From the NCBI GenBank assembly GCA_910587305.1, contig CAJUKV010000018.1, forward strand, positions 1 through 64,000: DNA of 64,000 nt, read 5' to 3'. Under the pieces are notes generated by a model. The model saw only the letters and a list, made by a program, of their open reading frames with translations, searched no databases and had not been told where the DNA came from. Both the position numbers and the translations under genes were made by a program. Of the stretch, positions 15,181-23,782 are shown in pieces. Source of the stretch: an uncultured Lachnospiraceae bacterium (lineage in GTDB: Bacteria; Bacillota; Clostridia; Lachnospirales; Lachnospiraceae). Position 1 is the first letter of the stretch, and each line of letters starts with the position of its first letter.

Positions 15181-15984
15181 TTATATGCAAGATAAAGATT
15201 GTAAAGCAGTATTTTTCACAATCGGTTCAAAGTGCTCTTCTAAATATGCCTCCGATGCGGGAACCGATTTGATACAGGAACCATACTCGGAAAGTATATT
15301 ACATACTTTGTTAAATTCAACGGGCGTATGCGCGCTTTTAGAAAGCACAAGCATATAGGTATTGTCCTTCTGCTTATATAAGGAGTTTACGCCATTATAA
15401 AAACCGGATAGAACATGCGCAAGGTCGGTAATTTCCCGAAGGGATTTAAAGGTATAAATTCTGGTAAGCTCCATGGAAACCGCCGTGTCGGAGAGCTTCT
15501 TTTGGAGAGCGTTTTTAAAGGAACGTTTTGCGTTTTCCGCTTCCTGGCCTGCCTGCTGCGCCTGGGGAGTATTTCCCGCCGAAGGGCTTGCCTGCGCTTT
15601 GCTGTTTTGAATCTTCCTGAACAAATCAAGGACGTCATCCGCCCCCTCGGCTATGGTATCAAGCACATCATCTAAGGTACTGTCTTCCTCGTGGACAGAT
15701 GGGGCAAACTTTGAAAAACGGGTGTCCAGCTCGTCGGGATCTTCCACCTTCGTGATAATCAGGACGATACACTCGGAATTTAAGGGAATCGCTTCTATCA
15801 TCAAGGGAATGTCTTCCGCTTCAAATCCAAATTCAAAGGATGCCTGTTGCATCATATCACGGAATAAATCTTTGGCCTTTTCGGTACCATAAGCAAGTTC
15901 GCTGAGTTTTAACTCTCTGTCCGCTAAGTCTTCCCTGGTAAGAGTACAGCGAATCTGATGATCGTTAACTTTTTCTATTTTCAT
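15181..15984 (-). CDS. mecA: Adaptor protein MecA
   Basis: A 267-residue MecA/YpbH-type adaptor, which delivers substrates to the ClpC AAA+ unfoldase for degradation by ClpCP. The N-terminal substrate-binding part opens 'MKIEKVNDHQIRCTLTREDL'. An acidic, low-complexity linker (about 115-165, rich in Ala, Gln and Asp) follows. The C-terminal ClpC-binding domain contains 'IYTFKSLREITDLAHVLSGF' and 'SLYKQKDNTYMLVL'. The start is ATG 15984; a GTG three codons upstream sits too close to its SD. It is monocistronic with a clear terminator. In clostridia MecA affects stress responses and sporulation more than competence. Confidence 0.9.
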   Translation of the reverse strand: MKIEKVNDHQIRCTLTREDLADRELKLSELAYGTEKAKDLFRDMMQQASFEFGFEAEDIPLMIEAIPLNSECIVLIITKVEDPDELDTRFSKFAPSVHEEDSTLDDVLDTIAEGADDVLDLFRKIQNSKAQASPSAGNTPQAQQAGQEAENAKRSFKNALQKKLSDTAVSMELTRIYTFKSLREITDLAHVLSGFYNGVNSLYKQKDNTYMLVLSKSAHTPVEFNKVCNILSEYGSCIKSVPASEAYLEEHFEPIVKNTALQSLSCI

Positions 15985-16182
15985 TATTATCACATCCTCA
16001 CTATTAAGATACTGTTATCCTGCCGTTTGGTGACACTTGCAGTCACTTAAAATTATATTATACTTTGTGCGAATTTAAGTCAATAGGGCAAAAAAACAGT
16101 TTAAAAAAATTTAATAAACGCGTTTCGTTTTTATATTTTAGCCGGAATTTGTTAAAAATATATAAAATTATCGTAAAAATAC

Positions 16183-16289
16183 TTGCAAAAATTGGCAATT
16201 AATCCTATAATTTTCCTGTGAGATGCTTCCGGATAAATCCTGTATCGGGAGGAGGCATGAAAGAGTACAATTTATTTATACGAATCTAA
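16183..16289 (+). promoter_or_regulatory. Promoter with a short leader ORF
   Basis: TTGCAA (16183-16188), a 17-base spacer and TATAAT (16206-16211) form a strong sigma-A-type promoter. Forty bases on, a perfect SD (GGGAGGAGG) precedes ATG 16257 and a 10-codon ORF, MKEYNLFIRI, ending TAA at 16287-16289. It may be a leader peptide for the gene at 16605. No attenuator hairpin with a T-run was seen after it. Confidence 0.5.
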
Positions 16290-16604
16290 GCAAATTTAAT
16301 CAAGAAAAGCCCGGCCATAACAGATTCCATGGGAGGATTCTGTTTCAAGGAAGGGATGTCTAACAGGCTTTGTGCTTGTCGCGAATATTTCTATAGATTT
16401 TCATCTGTTATAATTCACCCCTATTGGAAGTTCGCAGCGGTAGTCAATTTTAGATACGTATCCGGCGTCTTACCTGTTTTTATTATCGTCATTAATAAAA
16501 AAACTATAACGGTTTCAAGATTAATTTATCCCTTTGACACGACATATCACGGAATCCTTTTGGAAATTGTCAAAAGTTGTATCTTGAAATCTCAGGGAGA
16601 AAAA
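16290..16604 (+). other. Leader region without a convincing gene
   Basis: AT-rich. An open frame runs from 16329 into the next gene but has no plausible SD at its upstream end, and its residues look random (Cys- and Phe-rich). A small palindrome (ACAGATTCC / GGATTCTGT, about 16320-16343) is the only structure seen. Probably an untranslated leader of the gene at 16605. Confidence 0.4.
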
Positions 16605-16871
16605 ATGACTTCGGAAAATAAAATAAATTCCAGATCTCTGAAGGAACAGCTTGAAAGTATGGAAAAGAAAGGTGTCAAATTGTATTTAAACGGCGCTCCG
16701 TCCACTACGGATTATATTGTCAGAAATTGTGTAAATGAGGATACCATTTATATGCCGGACTATGTGACGGATGAGAATGGAAAGGTGAAGGAAATCAGAT
16801 ATGACAGGATTTCCACAAATGACGCTTCCGGTCTGACGCGCAGGGGGAAGGCGGGAAGAAAAATCAGGTAA
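16605..16871 (+). CDS. Small conserved-looking protein of unknown function
   Basis: An 88-residue hydrophilic protein with SD AGGGAGA before ATG 16605. The middle has a distinctive 'LYLNGAPSTTDYIVRNCVNE' and 'YMPDYVTDENGKVKEIRYDR', and the tail is basic ('RRGKAGRKIR'). It has no membrane segment and no metal or nucleotide motif. I do not recognise the family with confidence, though the 'DYVTDENGK.KEIRYDRI' strand-turn-strand looks conserved rather than random. It sits downstream of a strong promoter with a leader ORF and ahead of the GH18-type gene. Confidence 0.6.
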   Translation: MTSENKINSRSLKEQLESMEKKGVKLYLNGAPSTTDYIVRNCVNEDTIYMPDYVTDENGKVKEIRYDRISTNDASGLTRRGKAGRKIR

Positions 16872-17047
16872 CGGAAAGCCCCTTATAAAAATGCCGAATA
16901 ATTCCCGAAGGCCCATAGCCTTTGCGGCGGCGGTCAGATACTTATGAGACGCTTCGCATCTCTATAAGCAAGTCCGTCCGGTTCGCAGCCCGCGAAAATA
17001 AAATGTTGGAAAAAGTCAAAATTGATAATGACGGTGTAGGAATAGTC

Positions 17048-17073
17048 TGCTATAATATAGGGCGATTGGAGGT
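17048..17073 (+). promoter_or_regulatory. Extended -10 promoter and SD of the GH18-type gene
   Basis: TGCTATAAT at 17048-17056 is a perfect extended -10 (TGn-TATAAT) without a good -35. SD GGAGGT at 17068-17073 follows almost at once, so the leader would be only a few bases long. Confidence 0.55.
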
Positions 17074-17080
17074 TACATGG

Positions 17081-18778
17081 ATGAAGAAAAAAATAGTGCC
17101 TGTTTTAATAGCAATCGCCCTTATTATCGTGATAGCAGGGATAAGCGTAGGGGCGAAGTTGTTAGAGAGATATTCCTATACAAAAGCGCGCGCGGATTTG
17201 AATGCTTATTTTGATATGGGGGGAGATACGGACGTGGCAATTGTGCTGCAGGATGAGATGATTGAGCAGAGGGCAGCTCTTTTTGACGGCATTTATTATC
17301 TGGATTTAAACACAGTTCATACTTATTTTAATGATCGCTTTTATGAGGATAGAGGAGAAGGACTTTTATTGTATACGGTTCCTGACGACATTATTCGCAC
17401 GGTAATTGGCAGTAATGAGGCGGCGGATCAAAATGGGACGGAAACTTTTTCTTATATACCGGCAAGATATGAGGGAGAGACCCTTTATGTGGCGTTGGAT
17501 TATGTGAAACGCTATACCAATTTTTCTTATGAGGGATTTACGGAGCCGAATCGTCTGCAGATTTATACGGTGTGGGAAGAAAGACAGGTGGCAGACGTCA
17601 AAAAGAACACTGCCGTGAGAGTGTTAGGCGGTGTAAAGAGTGAAATCCTTGCAGACGTTAAAAAAGATGATGAACTTATTATCCTTGAACAGATGGATAC
17701 CTGGAGCAAGGTTAAGACCCGGGATGCCGTCATCGGATATGTGGAAAATAAACGGCTGGGCGAGCCCAGAAGTGAAGAGCCCCTTCCGGTGAATGACTAT
17801 GAGGAACCGGAATATACCAGCATAACAAGGGATTATAAAATTAATCTGGGATGGCATGTGGTGGCAAGCGTGGCCGGAAACGACACCCTTGATGAAGTGA
17901 CGGCTAAAACGAAAGGGCTTAATGTGATATCCCCCACCTGGTTTATGCTAAGCGACAACGAGGGAAATTTTACCAGCTTTGCCAGCCAGGACTATGTGGA
18001 CAAGGCCCATAACAAAGGGCTTGAAGTCTGGGGGCTGGTGGAAAATATTGCTTATGGGGACAGCATTGATATGTATGAGATCCTTTCCTCCACAACAAAG
18101 CGGGCCAAGTTGATTGACGGCCTTATGGAAATGGTATTTACCTATGGGCTGGATGGGATTAATGTGGACTTTGAGCAGATCAGTACGGACTGCGGGGAGC
18201 ATTATATTCAGTTTATAAGGGAACTGTCCATACCCTGCAGGGCGAATGGCATTGTACTGTCGGTGGATAATTACGTGCCGAGAGGTTATAATGACCATTA
18301 TGACAGGCAGGAGCAGGGCGTGGTAGCAGATTATGTGATTATTATGGGCTATGATGAGCATTATGCAGGAAGCCCGCAGGCCGGGAGCGTAGCTTCCATT
18401 GATTTTGTAGAGGAGGGTATCGCTAAGACGGTGGAGCAGGTTCCTCCAAATAAAGTTATTAACGCGCTCCCCTTCTATACCAGAATTTGGGAGACAAAGG
18501 ATGGCTCTCTTAGCAGCCAGGCGGTGGGCATGGATATGGCGCAGGAATATGTGCGCGCCCATAACATCCAGACGGAATGGAGCGAGGAAACCTGTCAGAA
18601 TTATGGGGAGTATACGGAGGGCGGAAGCCTGTATCAGGTATGGTTGGAGGATGAACGTTCCATAGAGGTTAAGCTCAATATTATGGATAATTATAACATT
18701 GGCGGGGTGGCATGCTGGCGCCTTGGTTATGAAAAAGCAGAAATATGGGATGTCATTGGCGCGTATCTGAGCCGTTAA
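17081..18778 (+). CDS. Membrane-anchored SH3b plus glycoside hydrolase 18-type protein
   Basis: A 565-residue protein with an N-terminal membrane anchor (residues 4-25). A beta-rich region (about 35-160) is followed by a bacterial SH3-like domain (about 168-225; 'VRVLGGVKSEILADVKKDDE'). A GH18 TIM barrel then runs from about 245 to the end, with the catalytic loop 'GLDGINVDFEQI' (DGxxxDxE, acid Glu) and 'VIIMGYDEHYAGS'. Proteins of this build act on N-acetylglucosamine-containing wall polymers, and in spore formers related enzymes act on spore cortex or coat. Start ATG 17081 behind GGAGGT; an overlapping ATG at 17077 is out of frame. It is followed by a terminator. Confidence 0.8.
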   Translation: MKKKIVPVLIAIALIIVIAGISVGAKLLERYSYTKARADLNAYFDMGGDTDVAIVLQDEMIEQRAALFDGIYYLDLNTVHTYFNDRFYEDRGEGLLLYTVPDDIIRTVIGSNEAADQNGTETFSYIPARYEGETLYVALDYVKRYTNFSYEGFTEPNRLQIYTVWEERQVADVKKNTAVRVLGGVKSEILADVKKDDELIILEQMDTWSKVKTRDAVIGYVENKRLGEPRSEEPLPVNDYEEPEYTSITRDYKINLGWHVVASVAGNDTLDEVTAKTKGLNVISPTWFMLSDNEGNFTSFASQDYVDKAHNKGLEVWGLVENIAYGDSIDMYEILSSTTKRAKLIDGLMEMVFTYGLDGINVDFEQISTDCGEHYIQFIRELSIPCRANGIVLSVDNYVPRGYNDHYDRQEQGVVADYVIIMGYDEHYAGSPQAGSVASIDFVEEGIAKTVEQVPPNKVINALPFYTRIWETKDGSLSSQAVGMDMAQEYVRAHNIQTEWSEETCQNYGEYTEGGSLYQVWLEDERSIEVKLNIMDNYNIGGVACWRLGYEKAEIWDVIGAYLSR

Positions 18779-18819
18779 CCGTCAATTAAAATCTTTCCTG
18801 TTTGATGAGAGATAAGGAT

Positions 18820-18850
18820 AAGCCGTAGGGTATACCTGCGGCTTATTTTT
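18820..18850 (+). terminator. Rho-independent terminator after the GH18-type gene
   Basis: AAGCCGTAGG-GTATA-CCTGCGGCTT is a 10-bp stem with one G-U pair, followed by ATTTTT. Confidence 0.85.
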
Positions 18851-18890
18851 CATACATTTTAGAGAAATCTAAGATAAGCGGTATCGTAAT

Positions 18891-19610
18891 ATGACAGACA
18901 ACCAAAATAAAATCTTAAAGCTGGTGATGGTAGGAATTTTGATGGTTTCCATGTTTGTGGTGGCAAGGCAGGGGGCCGCCTATGTGGATTCCATGAAGGT
19001 GAAAAATGAAAGGGATATTTGCATAGTGATAGACGCGGGACATGGGGGCGCTGATCCGGGCAAAGTGGGCATTAATGATCAATTGGAAAAGGACATTAAC
19101 TTACAAATTGCATATAAATTAAAGATGTTTTTACAGGCAGAGGGGATCAACGTGGTGATGACCAGGGAAGGGGACGGCGGTTTATATGACGAAGGCGCTT
19201 CTAATAAGAAAGTACAGGATATGAAAAAAAGGCTGGAAATTATTGAAAAGGCGGAACCTGTATTGGTAGTTAGCGTCCATCAGAACAGCTACCATGAGGA
19301 ATACGTGAAGGGAGCTCAGGTTTTTTATTATGAAACCAGCGATAAAAGCAAGCAGCTTGCAGAGCTTTTACAGGAACAGCTTCGTAGCCTTTCGCCTGAA
19401 AATAAAAGAGTGGCAAAAGGAAATGACAGTTATTTCCTCCTGAAAAAAACGACTAAGCCGATTGTTATTGTGGAGTGCGGTTTTTTGTCTAACAGGGAGG
19501 AGGCTGCTCTATTATCCACGGATATCTATCAGGAAAAATTAGCGTGGAACATTTATATGGGAATCGAAAAGTATTTAAATGGAGTTAAGGCCAGGACTAA
19601 TGGCGGCTGA
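18891..19610 (+). CDS. cwlD: N-acetylmuramoyl-L-alanine amidase (Amidase_3), CwlD-like
   Basis: A 239-residue protein with an N-terminal membrane anchor (about residues 9-28) and a single zinc amidase_3 domain. The metal ligands are visible: 'DAGHGG' (His), 'EKDINLQIAYKLK' (Glu) and 'VSVHQNSYH' (His). The catalytic Glu is in 'VECGFLSN'. It cleaves the MurNAc-L-Ala bond. A single-domain membrane-anchored form of this size fits CwlD, which makes muramic-delta-lactam in spore cortex, though a vegetative amidase cannot be excluded. The neighbours (GH18-type, LCP and SleB-like genes) also suit cell-wall work. Confidence 0.75.
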   Translation: MTDNQNKILKLVMVGILMVSMFVVARQGAAYVDSMKVKNERDICIVIDAGHGGADPGKVGINDQLEKDINLQIAYKLKMFLQAEGINVVMTREGDGGLYDEGASNKKVQDMKKRLEIIEKAEPVLVVSVHQNSYHEEYVKGAQVFYYETSDKSKQLAELLQEQLRSLSPENKRVAKGNDSYFLLKKTTKPIVIVECGFLSNREEAALLSTDIYQEKLAWNIYMGIEKYLNGVKARTNGG

Positions 19611-19654
19611 TGCGGTTCTTTAAATGATTCCGGCGGGAAAGCGTCGTAACTATT

Positions 19655-19710
19655 CGGCCAGGCATGCGCATTTACTGCGCAGACCGTAAGAAAGCGTCAA
19701 GTATGCCAGG
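19655..19710 (+). repeat. Family E palindromic repeat, copy E1
   Basis: CGGCCAGGCATGCGCATTTA CTGCGCAGACCGTAAGAAAG, ending TATGCCAGG. It matches E2 at 37329-37386 in order and most bases. Outer halves (GGCAT... / ...ATGCC) and an inner GCGCA / TGCGC stem are visible. Confidence 0.65.
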
Positions 19711-19728
19711 AGAATCCACGATTAAGTA

Positions 19729-19757
19729 TTGACAGTCCGGTTCTTAAATGATAAATC
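19729..19757 (+). promoter_or_regulatory. Possible promoter of the LCP gene
   Basis: A perfect -35 TTGACA (19729-19734) and a 17-base spacer lead to TAAATC (19752-19757), a weak -10. Offered as the best candidate for the 230-base gap before the LCP gene. Confidence 0.35.
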
Positions 19758-19841
19758 ATATAGTGAAGATAAGATAAAGACTAAAAGCGGGAATTTTTCA
19801 CTATGATTTGGGCTGCCTTAGAGGGCGGTAAGGGGACTGGA

Positions 19842-20813
19842 ATGAAAAGATATGAAAAAAGACGCCGGAAATCGGGCTTTAAAATGGTTATTATTTTTCT
19901 GCTGGTGTTCCTGCTGGTATTATTGGGCGGTTGGTATTACATTGTGGGCAGGCTGTATGGGAAAATGCATTATCAGGAAGCGGAAGGCTATGGGGATCAG
20001 CCATGGAAAAAGGACGGAGTCGTCAATATTTTGCTGATTGGAAATGATTCCCGGGAAAACGGAGAGGACGGCAGATCAGACGCTATGATATTACTTTCCA
20101 TCAGCGATAAAACAAAGAGTATTTATATGACTTCTATTTTGCGGGATATTTACGTGGATATTCCCGGGCACGATGGCAACCGGTTAAATGCAGCCTATGC
20201 ATTTGGAGGACCAAAGCTTCTTATGGAGACGATTGAACAGAATTTTGATATAGACGTAAACCGCTATGTGCTTGTAAATTTTGAAGCGTTTGCCGCCCTT
20301 GTAGATGCTGTAAATGGCGTGGATTTAGAACTTTCGGCACAGGAAATAGAATATGTCAATGCCTATCTGGTTGAGTACAACATACTTACAAACCGGGCGG
20401 AGGGGACGGATTATATGGATACCGGCGCAAGCGGTATGGTGCATTTAAACGGGCCTCAGGCGCTTGCTTACAGCAGGAACAGGTATATGGGGACGGATTT
20501 CGGGAGAACGGAAAGGCAGAGGAAAGTTTTGGGAGCGGTGATTGAAAAGCTGCCGACGGCAGTTTTGGCAGGGCCTGAAAAAATAGTGGATGGTATTTTG
20601 CCCAATCTTACCACAAACCTTACAAAGAAGGAATGCTTTTTGCTTAGCCTTCAGGCCGGGAAGTTTTTGCTCTATGAAAACAGCCAGGGGAGCATCCCTT
20701 TAGAGGGAAGCTATCGTCCGGTGGAAATTCGGGGAATGTCGGTACTGGAAATTGATTTTGAGCAAAATAAGGACTGGCTGAACGAGCACATTATAGGTAG
20801 CCAAAGCAAGTAA
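19842..20813 (+). CDS. LytR-CpsA-Psr (LCP) family glycopolymer transferase
   Basis: A 323-residue protein with a basic N-terminus, one membrane helix (about residues 14-35) and an extracellular LCP domain. Diagnostic strands are 'VVNILLIGNDSRE', 'RSDAMILLSISDKTKSIYMT', 'SILRDIYVDIPG' and 'ALAYSRNRYMGTDFGRTERQ' (the conserved Arg-rich pyrophosphate-lipid site). LCP enzymes attach teichoic acids or other phosphate-linked polymers to peptidoglycan. Start ATG 19842 with SD AAGGGGA; a longer frame to 19803 has no better SD. It is flanked by cell-wall genes. Confidence 0.85.
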   Translation: MKRYEKRRRKSGFKMVIIFLLVFLLVLLGGWYYIVGRLYGKMHYQEAEGYGDQPWKKDGVVNILLIGNDSRENGEDGRSDAMILLSISDKTKSIYMTSILRDIYVDIPGHDGNRLNAAYAFGGPKLLMETIEQNFDIDVNRYVLVNFEAFAALVDAVNGVDLELSAQEIEYVNAYLVEYNILTNRAEGTDYMDTGASGMVHLNGPQALAYSRNRYMGTDFGRTERQRKVLGAVIEKLPTAVLAGPEKIVDGILPNLTTNLTKKECFLLSLQAGKFLLYENSQGSIPLEGSYRPVEIRGMSVLEIDFEQNKDWLNEHIIGSQSK

Positions 20814-20837
20814 AATGTGATAAAGTAATGATGAAAT

Positions 20838-20870
20838 GGGGGTTTAGGGCAAAGCAGCCCTAAAGCTTAC
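20838..20870 (+). promoter_or_regulatory. Hairpin between the SD and start codon of the sua5 gene
   Basis: GGGGG at 20838-20842 is the only SD-like run. TTTAGGGC-AAAGCA-GCCCTAAA (20843-20864) then forms an 8-bp hairpin. With the hairpin folded, six bases separate the SD from GTG 20871 and nine from ATG 20874. Unfolded, the spacing is about 28-31 bases, too long for normal initiation. Confidence 0.6.
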
Positions 20871-21935
20871 GTGATGAATACGGAGATTATTAAAATAGAA
20901 GAAGAAAATATAGACAGGCAGGCAATCGTAAGGGCGGGTGAGATTATCAGGGCCGGCGGGCTGGTGGCGTTTCCAACGGAAACGGTGTATGGGCTTGGAG
21001 GAGATGCATTAAACGCATCTTCCTCGGAAAAGATATATGCCGCCAAGGGGAGACCTTCGGACAATCCCTTAATTGTGCACATTGCAAAGATGGAGGCCCT
21101 TCCTTTTCTGGTAAGAGAGGTTCCCAAGGACGCCTGTAAACTGGCAGAGAGGTTTTGGCCCGGCCCTCTTACGATGATTTTTAACAAGTCAAAGTATGTT
21201 CCGGCTAAAACAACAGGCGGGCTTGAGACGGTAGCGGTACGGATGCCTTCTAATAAGGTGGCAAAAGCGTTTATTGAAGAAGCGGGTGGCTATGTGGCGG
21301 CTCCTAGCGCTAACCGGTCAGGGCGGCCAAGCCCTACGTTGGCGAAATATGTGATTGAGGATTTGGACGGAAGGGTGGAGATGATCATCGACGGAGGGGA
21401 AGCGGTTATTGGGCTGGAATCCACTATCGTTGATTTGACGGAAGAAAAACCGATGATCTTAAGACCTGGCTATGTGACAGCGGAAATGCTGGCAAGCGTG
21501 ATAGGAAATGTGGAGACGGACAGGGCAATTATGGATGAAGCCTGCGACAAAGCGCCTAAAGCTCCCGGCATGAAATACAGGCATTACGCGCCTAAGGGCG
21601 GGCTGACGATTGTGGAAGGACAGGCATGGCAGGTGGAGCAATATATCAATGAACGGCTTAAGGAATGCAAGGCCGGGGGGAAGAAGACAGGAGTGATAGC
21701 CACCGACGAAACGGCTTTGCACTATCAGGCGGACAGTGTAAAGAGTGTGGGAAAACGGAAGGAAAAAGAGCAGATTGCAAAGGGACTGTTCCGCATCCTC
21801 AGAGAGTTTGATGATGAAGATATACAGGTTATTTTTGCGGAAAGCTTTGAACGGCAGGGAGTGGGAGCCGCAATTATGAACAGGCTCCTGAAGGCAGCGG
21901 GCCATCAGGTGGTCACTCCGGAAAGTAAGCTTTGA
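20871..21935 (+). CDS. L-threonylcarbamoyladenylate synthase (Sua5/YwlC type)
   Basis: A 354-residue two-domain protein. The N-terminal YrdC-like domain (about 15-200) shows 'AFPTETVYGLGGDA', 'AAKGRPSDNPLIVHI', 'FWPGPLTMIFNKS' and 'APSANRSGRPSPT', the nucleotide and threonine binding motifs. The C-terminal Sua5 domain follows after 'PGMKYRHYAPKGGL'. It makes threonylcarbamoyl-AMP for the t6A37 modification of tRNA. Start GTG 20871 or ATG 20874. The SD appears to work through a hairpin. RpiB follows on the same strand. Confidence 0.9.
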   Translation: MMNTEIIKIEEENIDRQAIVRAGEIIRAGGLVAFPTETVYGLGGDALNASSSEKIYAAKGRPSDNPLIVHIAKMEALPFLVREVPKDACKLAERFWPGPLTMIFNKSKYVPAKTTGGLETVAVRMPSNKVAKAFIEEAGGYVAAPSANRSGRPSPTLAKYVIEDLDGRVEMIIDGGEAVIGLESTIVDLTEEKPMILRPGYVTAEMLASVIGNVETDRAIMDEACDKAPKAPGMKYRHYAPKGGLTIVEGQAWQVEQYINERLKECKAGGKKTGVIATDETALHYQADSVKSVGKRKEKEQIAKGLFRILREFDDEDIQVIFAESFERQGVGAAIMNRLLKAAGHQVVTPESKL

Positions 21936-22046
21936 GAATATGGGTGGCATATCCGGATAATATCGTTTACTAAATCTGATGGCGTCAGGCGTTTTGACAG
22001 GCCTGGCAGGACAGAAATTAGTTTTTCGGTTAAGGGAGGAAAAGAA

Positions 22047-22475
22047 ATGTTGGCATTAGGCAGCGATCACGGCGGATATGATTTAAAGCGCCAGGTGATG
22101 GAGCATTTAAAGGAAAGAGGAATTGCCTGTAAGGATTTTGGGTGCTATGATAAGGAGTCCTGTGACTATCCTGATTTTGGAAAGGCAGCTGCAAGGGCGG
22201 TGGCTTCAGGCGAATGCGACAAAGGCATCGTGGTATGTACCACAGGAATCGGGATATCCATTGTGGCAAACAAGGTGCCGGGGATACGCTGTGCGCTCTG
22301 TACGGATCCTTATCTTGCAAAGATGACAAGACTGCATAATAATGCCAATATGCTTGCCCTTGGCGGCGGAGTTACAGGAAAAAATCTGGCATTTGAAATA
22401 GTAGATACCTTTTTAGATACGGAATTTTCCCAGGGGGAAAATCATATACGGAGAATAAGCAAGCTGGAAAATTAA
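22047..22475 (+). CDS. rpiB: Ribose-5-phosphate isomerase B
   Basis: A 142-residue RpiB/LacAB-family isomerase interconverting ribose 5-phosphate and ribulose 5-phosphate. Motifs: 'LGSDHGGYDLK' at the N-terminus (substrate phosphate and catalytic region), 'CTTGIGISIVANKVPGIRCA' with the Cys and Thr of the active site, and 'HNNANMLALGGG'. Normal family length. SD GGGAGG at about 22034. Located between sua5 and the SleB-like gene, all on the same strand with short gaps. Confidence 0.92.
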   Translation: MLALGSDHGGYDLKRQVMEHLKERGIACKDFGCYDKESCDYPDFGKAAARAVASGECDKGIVVCTTGIGISIVANKVPGIRCALCTDPYLAKMTRLHNNANMLALGGGVTGKNLAFEIVDTFLDTEFSQGENHIRRISKLEN

Positions 22476-22499
22476 GAAAGGAACGCAGGGGTTCGGCAT

Positions 22500-23681
22500 A
22501 TGGAGAGCATAAAGATAAGAAAAGCTGGAAATAAAAGGATTGCGGCTGTTATGGCAGCAGTTCTTTTGATATGCGCTTTTCCCTTGACAGCGTATGCTGA
22601 CAAGATATCGGATCTGGAAAAGGAAATTAACGAACGAAAAGAAGAAAAAGAGCAGACAGAAAATGAAATTAATTCAAGAAAAGATGAGCTGGAGGATTTA
22701 AATGAGGCTGCGGAGGGCCTGAAAGGACAGCTCAACAATTTAAATTCGGAGCTGACGGCAGTCAGCAATAATTTGGCCGAGCTTGAAGAAAAGATAGCTG
22801 ATAAGAATGCGGAGATAGAAACCACGGAAAAGGAATTGGAGGAGGCCTGGGAAAAGGAAGGCGTCCAATATGAAGCCATGAAAAAGCGAATCCAGTTTAT
22901 GTATGAAAAAAGGGATTACATTATGATGGAAATGCTTTTTGGGTCGGCAAGCTTTGCAGAGCTTTTAAACCGCCAGGATTATATAGAGAAGCTTTCGGAG
23001 TATGACAGAAAACAGCTTGATGCTTTTATTGCCATAAGGGAAGAAATTCAGGAAAAAGAGGCGCAGCTTGTGCAGGAGAAAAAAGATTTGGACGAGCTGA
23101 AAGTTTCCGTGGAGGCGGAGCAGAGCCGCTTCAAGGGCCTTGTAGGGCAGGTATCAGGGGAAATAAACAGTACCCAGCAGGAGATGGATCAGACGGAAGC
23201 GGAGATGCTGCAGTATGAAAAGGCGCTGGAGGAACAAAAAAGCGATATAGCCAGACTGCAGGAGGAGCTGGCGGAGGAAAGAAGGCTTTCCCAGTTAGCG
23301 GCACAGTCGGCATGGCGGAACATATCGGATATTTCTTTCGCAGAAGGAGATCGGTATCTGCTGGCGAACCTGATTTACTGCGAAGCGGGCAATCAGCCTT
23401 ATGAAGGGCAGGTTGCCGTGGGAGCAGTGGTTATGAACCGTGTCATGAGCTCCGTATTTCCGGACACAGTGGTGGGCGTGATTTACCAGAATAAGCAGTT
23501 TTCGCCGGTTGCCAGCGGACGTCTTGCCCTGGCTCTTGCGGAAAACCGCGCTACGGACGCCTGCTACAGGGCGGCGGATGCGGCTATGGGGGGAGCCACT
23601 ACGGTAGGAAATTGTCTGTTTTTCAGAACGCCTATTGAGGGGCTTACGGGTACCAGGATTGGCGGACATATCTTTTATTAA
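22500..23681 (+). CDS. Coiled-coil peptidoglycan hydrolase with SleB-type (Hydrolase_2) domain
   Basis: A 393-residue secreted protein with a signal peptide ending near 'LTAYA-DK' (about residue 31). A long coiled coil (about 32-265) resembles PcsB/CwlO N-terminal regulatory coils that dock on FtsEX. The C-terminal domain (about 280-393) matches the SleB/CwlJ cell-wall hydrolase fold: 'LANLIYCEAGNQPYEGQVAV', 'GAVVMNRV', 'YQNKQFSPV'. The combination suggests a regulated wall or cortex hydrolase rather than a pure germination enzyme. SD is GAAAGGAA. Confidence 0.85.
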   Translation: MESIKIRKAGNKRIAAVMAAVLLICAFPLTAYADKISDLEKEINERKEEKEQTENEINSRKDELEDLNEAAEGLKGQLNNLNSELTAVSNNLAELEEKIADKNAEIETTEKELEEAWEKEGVQYEAMKKRIQFMYEKRDYIMMEMLFGSASFAELLNRQDYIEKLSEYDRKQLDAFIAIREEIQEKEAQLVQEKKDLDELKVSVEAEQSRFKGLVGQVSGEINSTQQEMDQTEAEMLQYEKALEEQKSDIARLQEELAEERRLSQLAAQSAWRNISDISFAEGDRYLLANLIYCEAGNQPYEGQVAVGAVVMNRVMSSVFPDTVVGVIYQNKQFSPVASGRLALALAENRATDACYRAADAAMGGATTVGNCLFFRTPIEGLTGTRIGGHIFY

Positions 23682-23782
23682 TAAGAAGGGCTGTTGCAAA
23701 AAAAGCGGATTCACACAATAGGCGTCCATATACCAGAGAGCCGGACGCCTGTTGCAGAACCGCCGCATTTTACGAGAGCCCT

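Noticed and set aside
16329..16604. Upstream extension of the 88-residue protein to 180 residues
   Set aside because: No SD at 16329 and residues that look random. ATG 16605 has a good SD.
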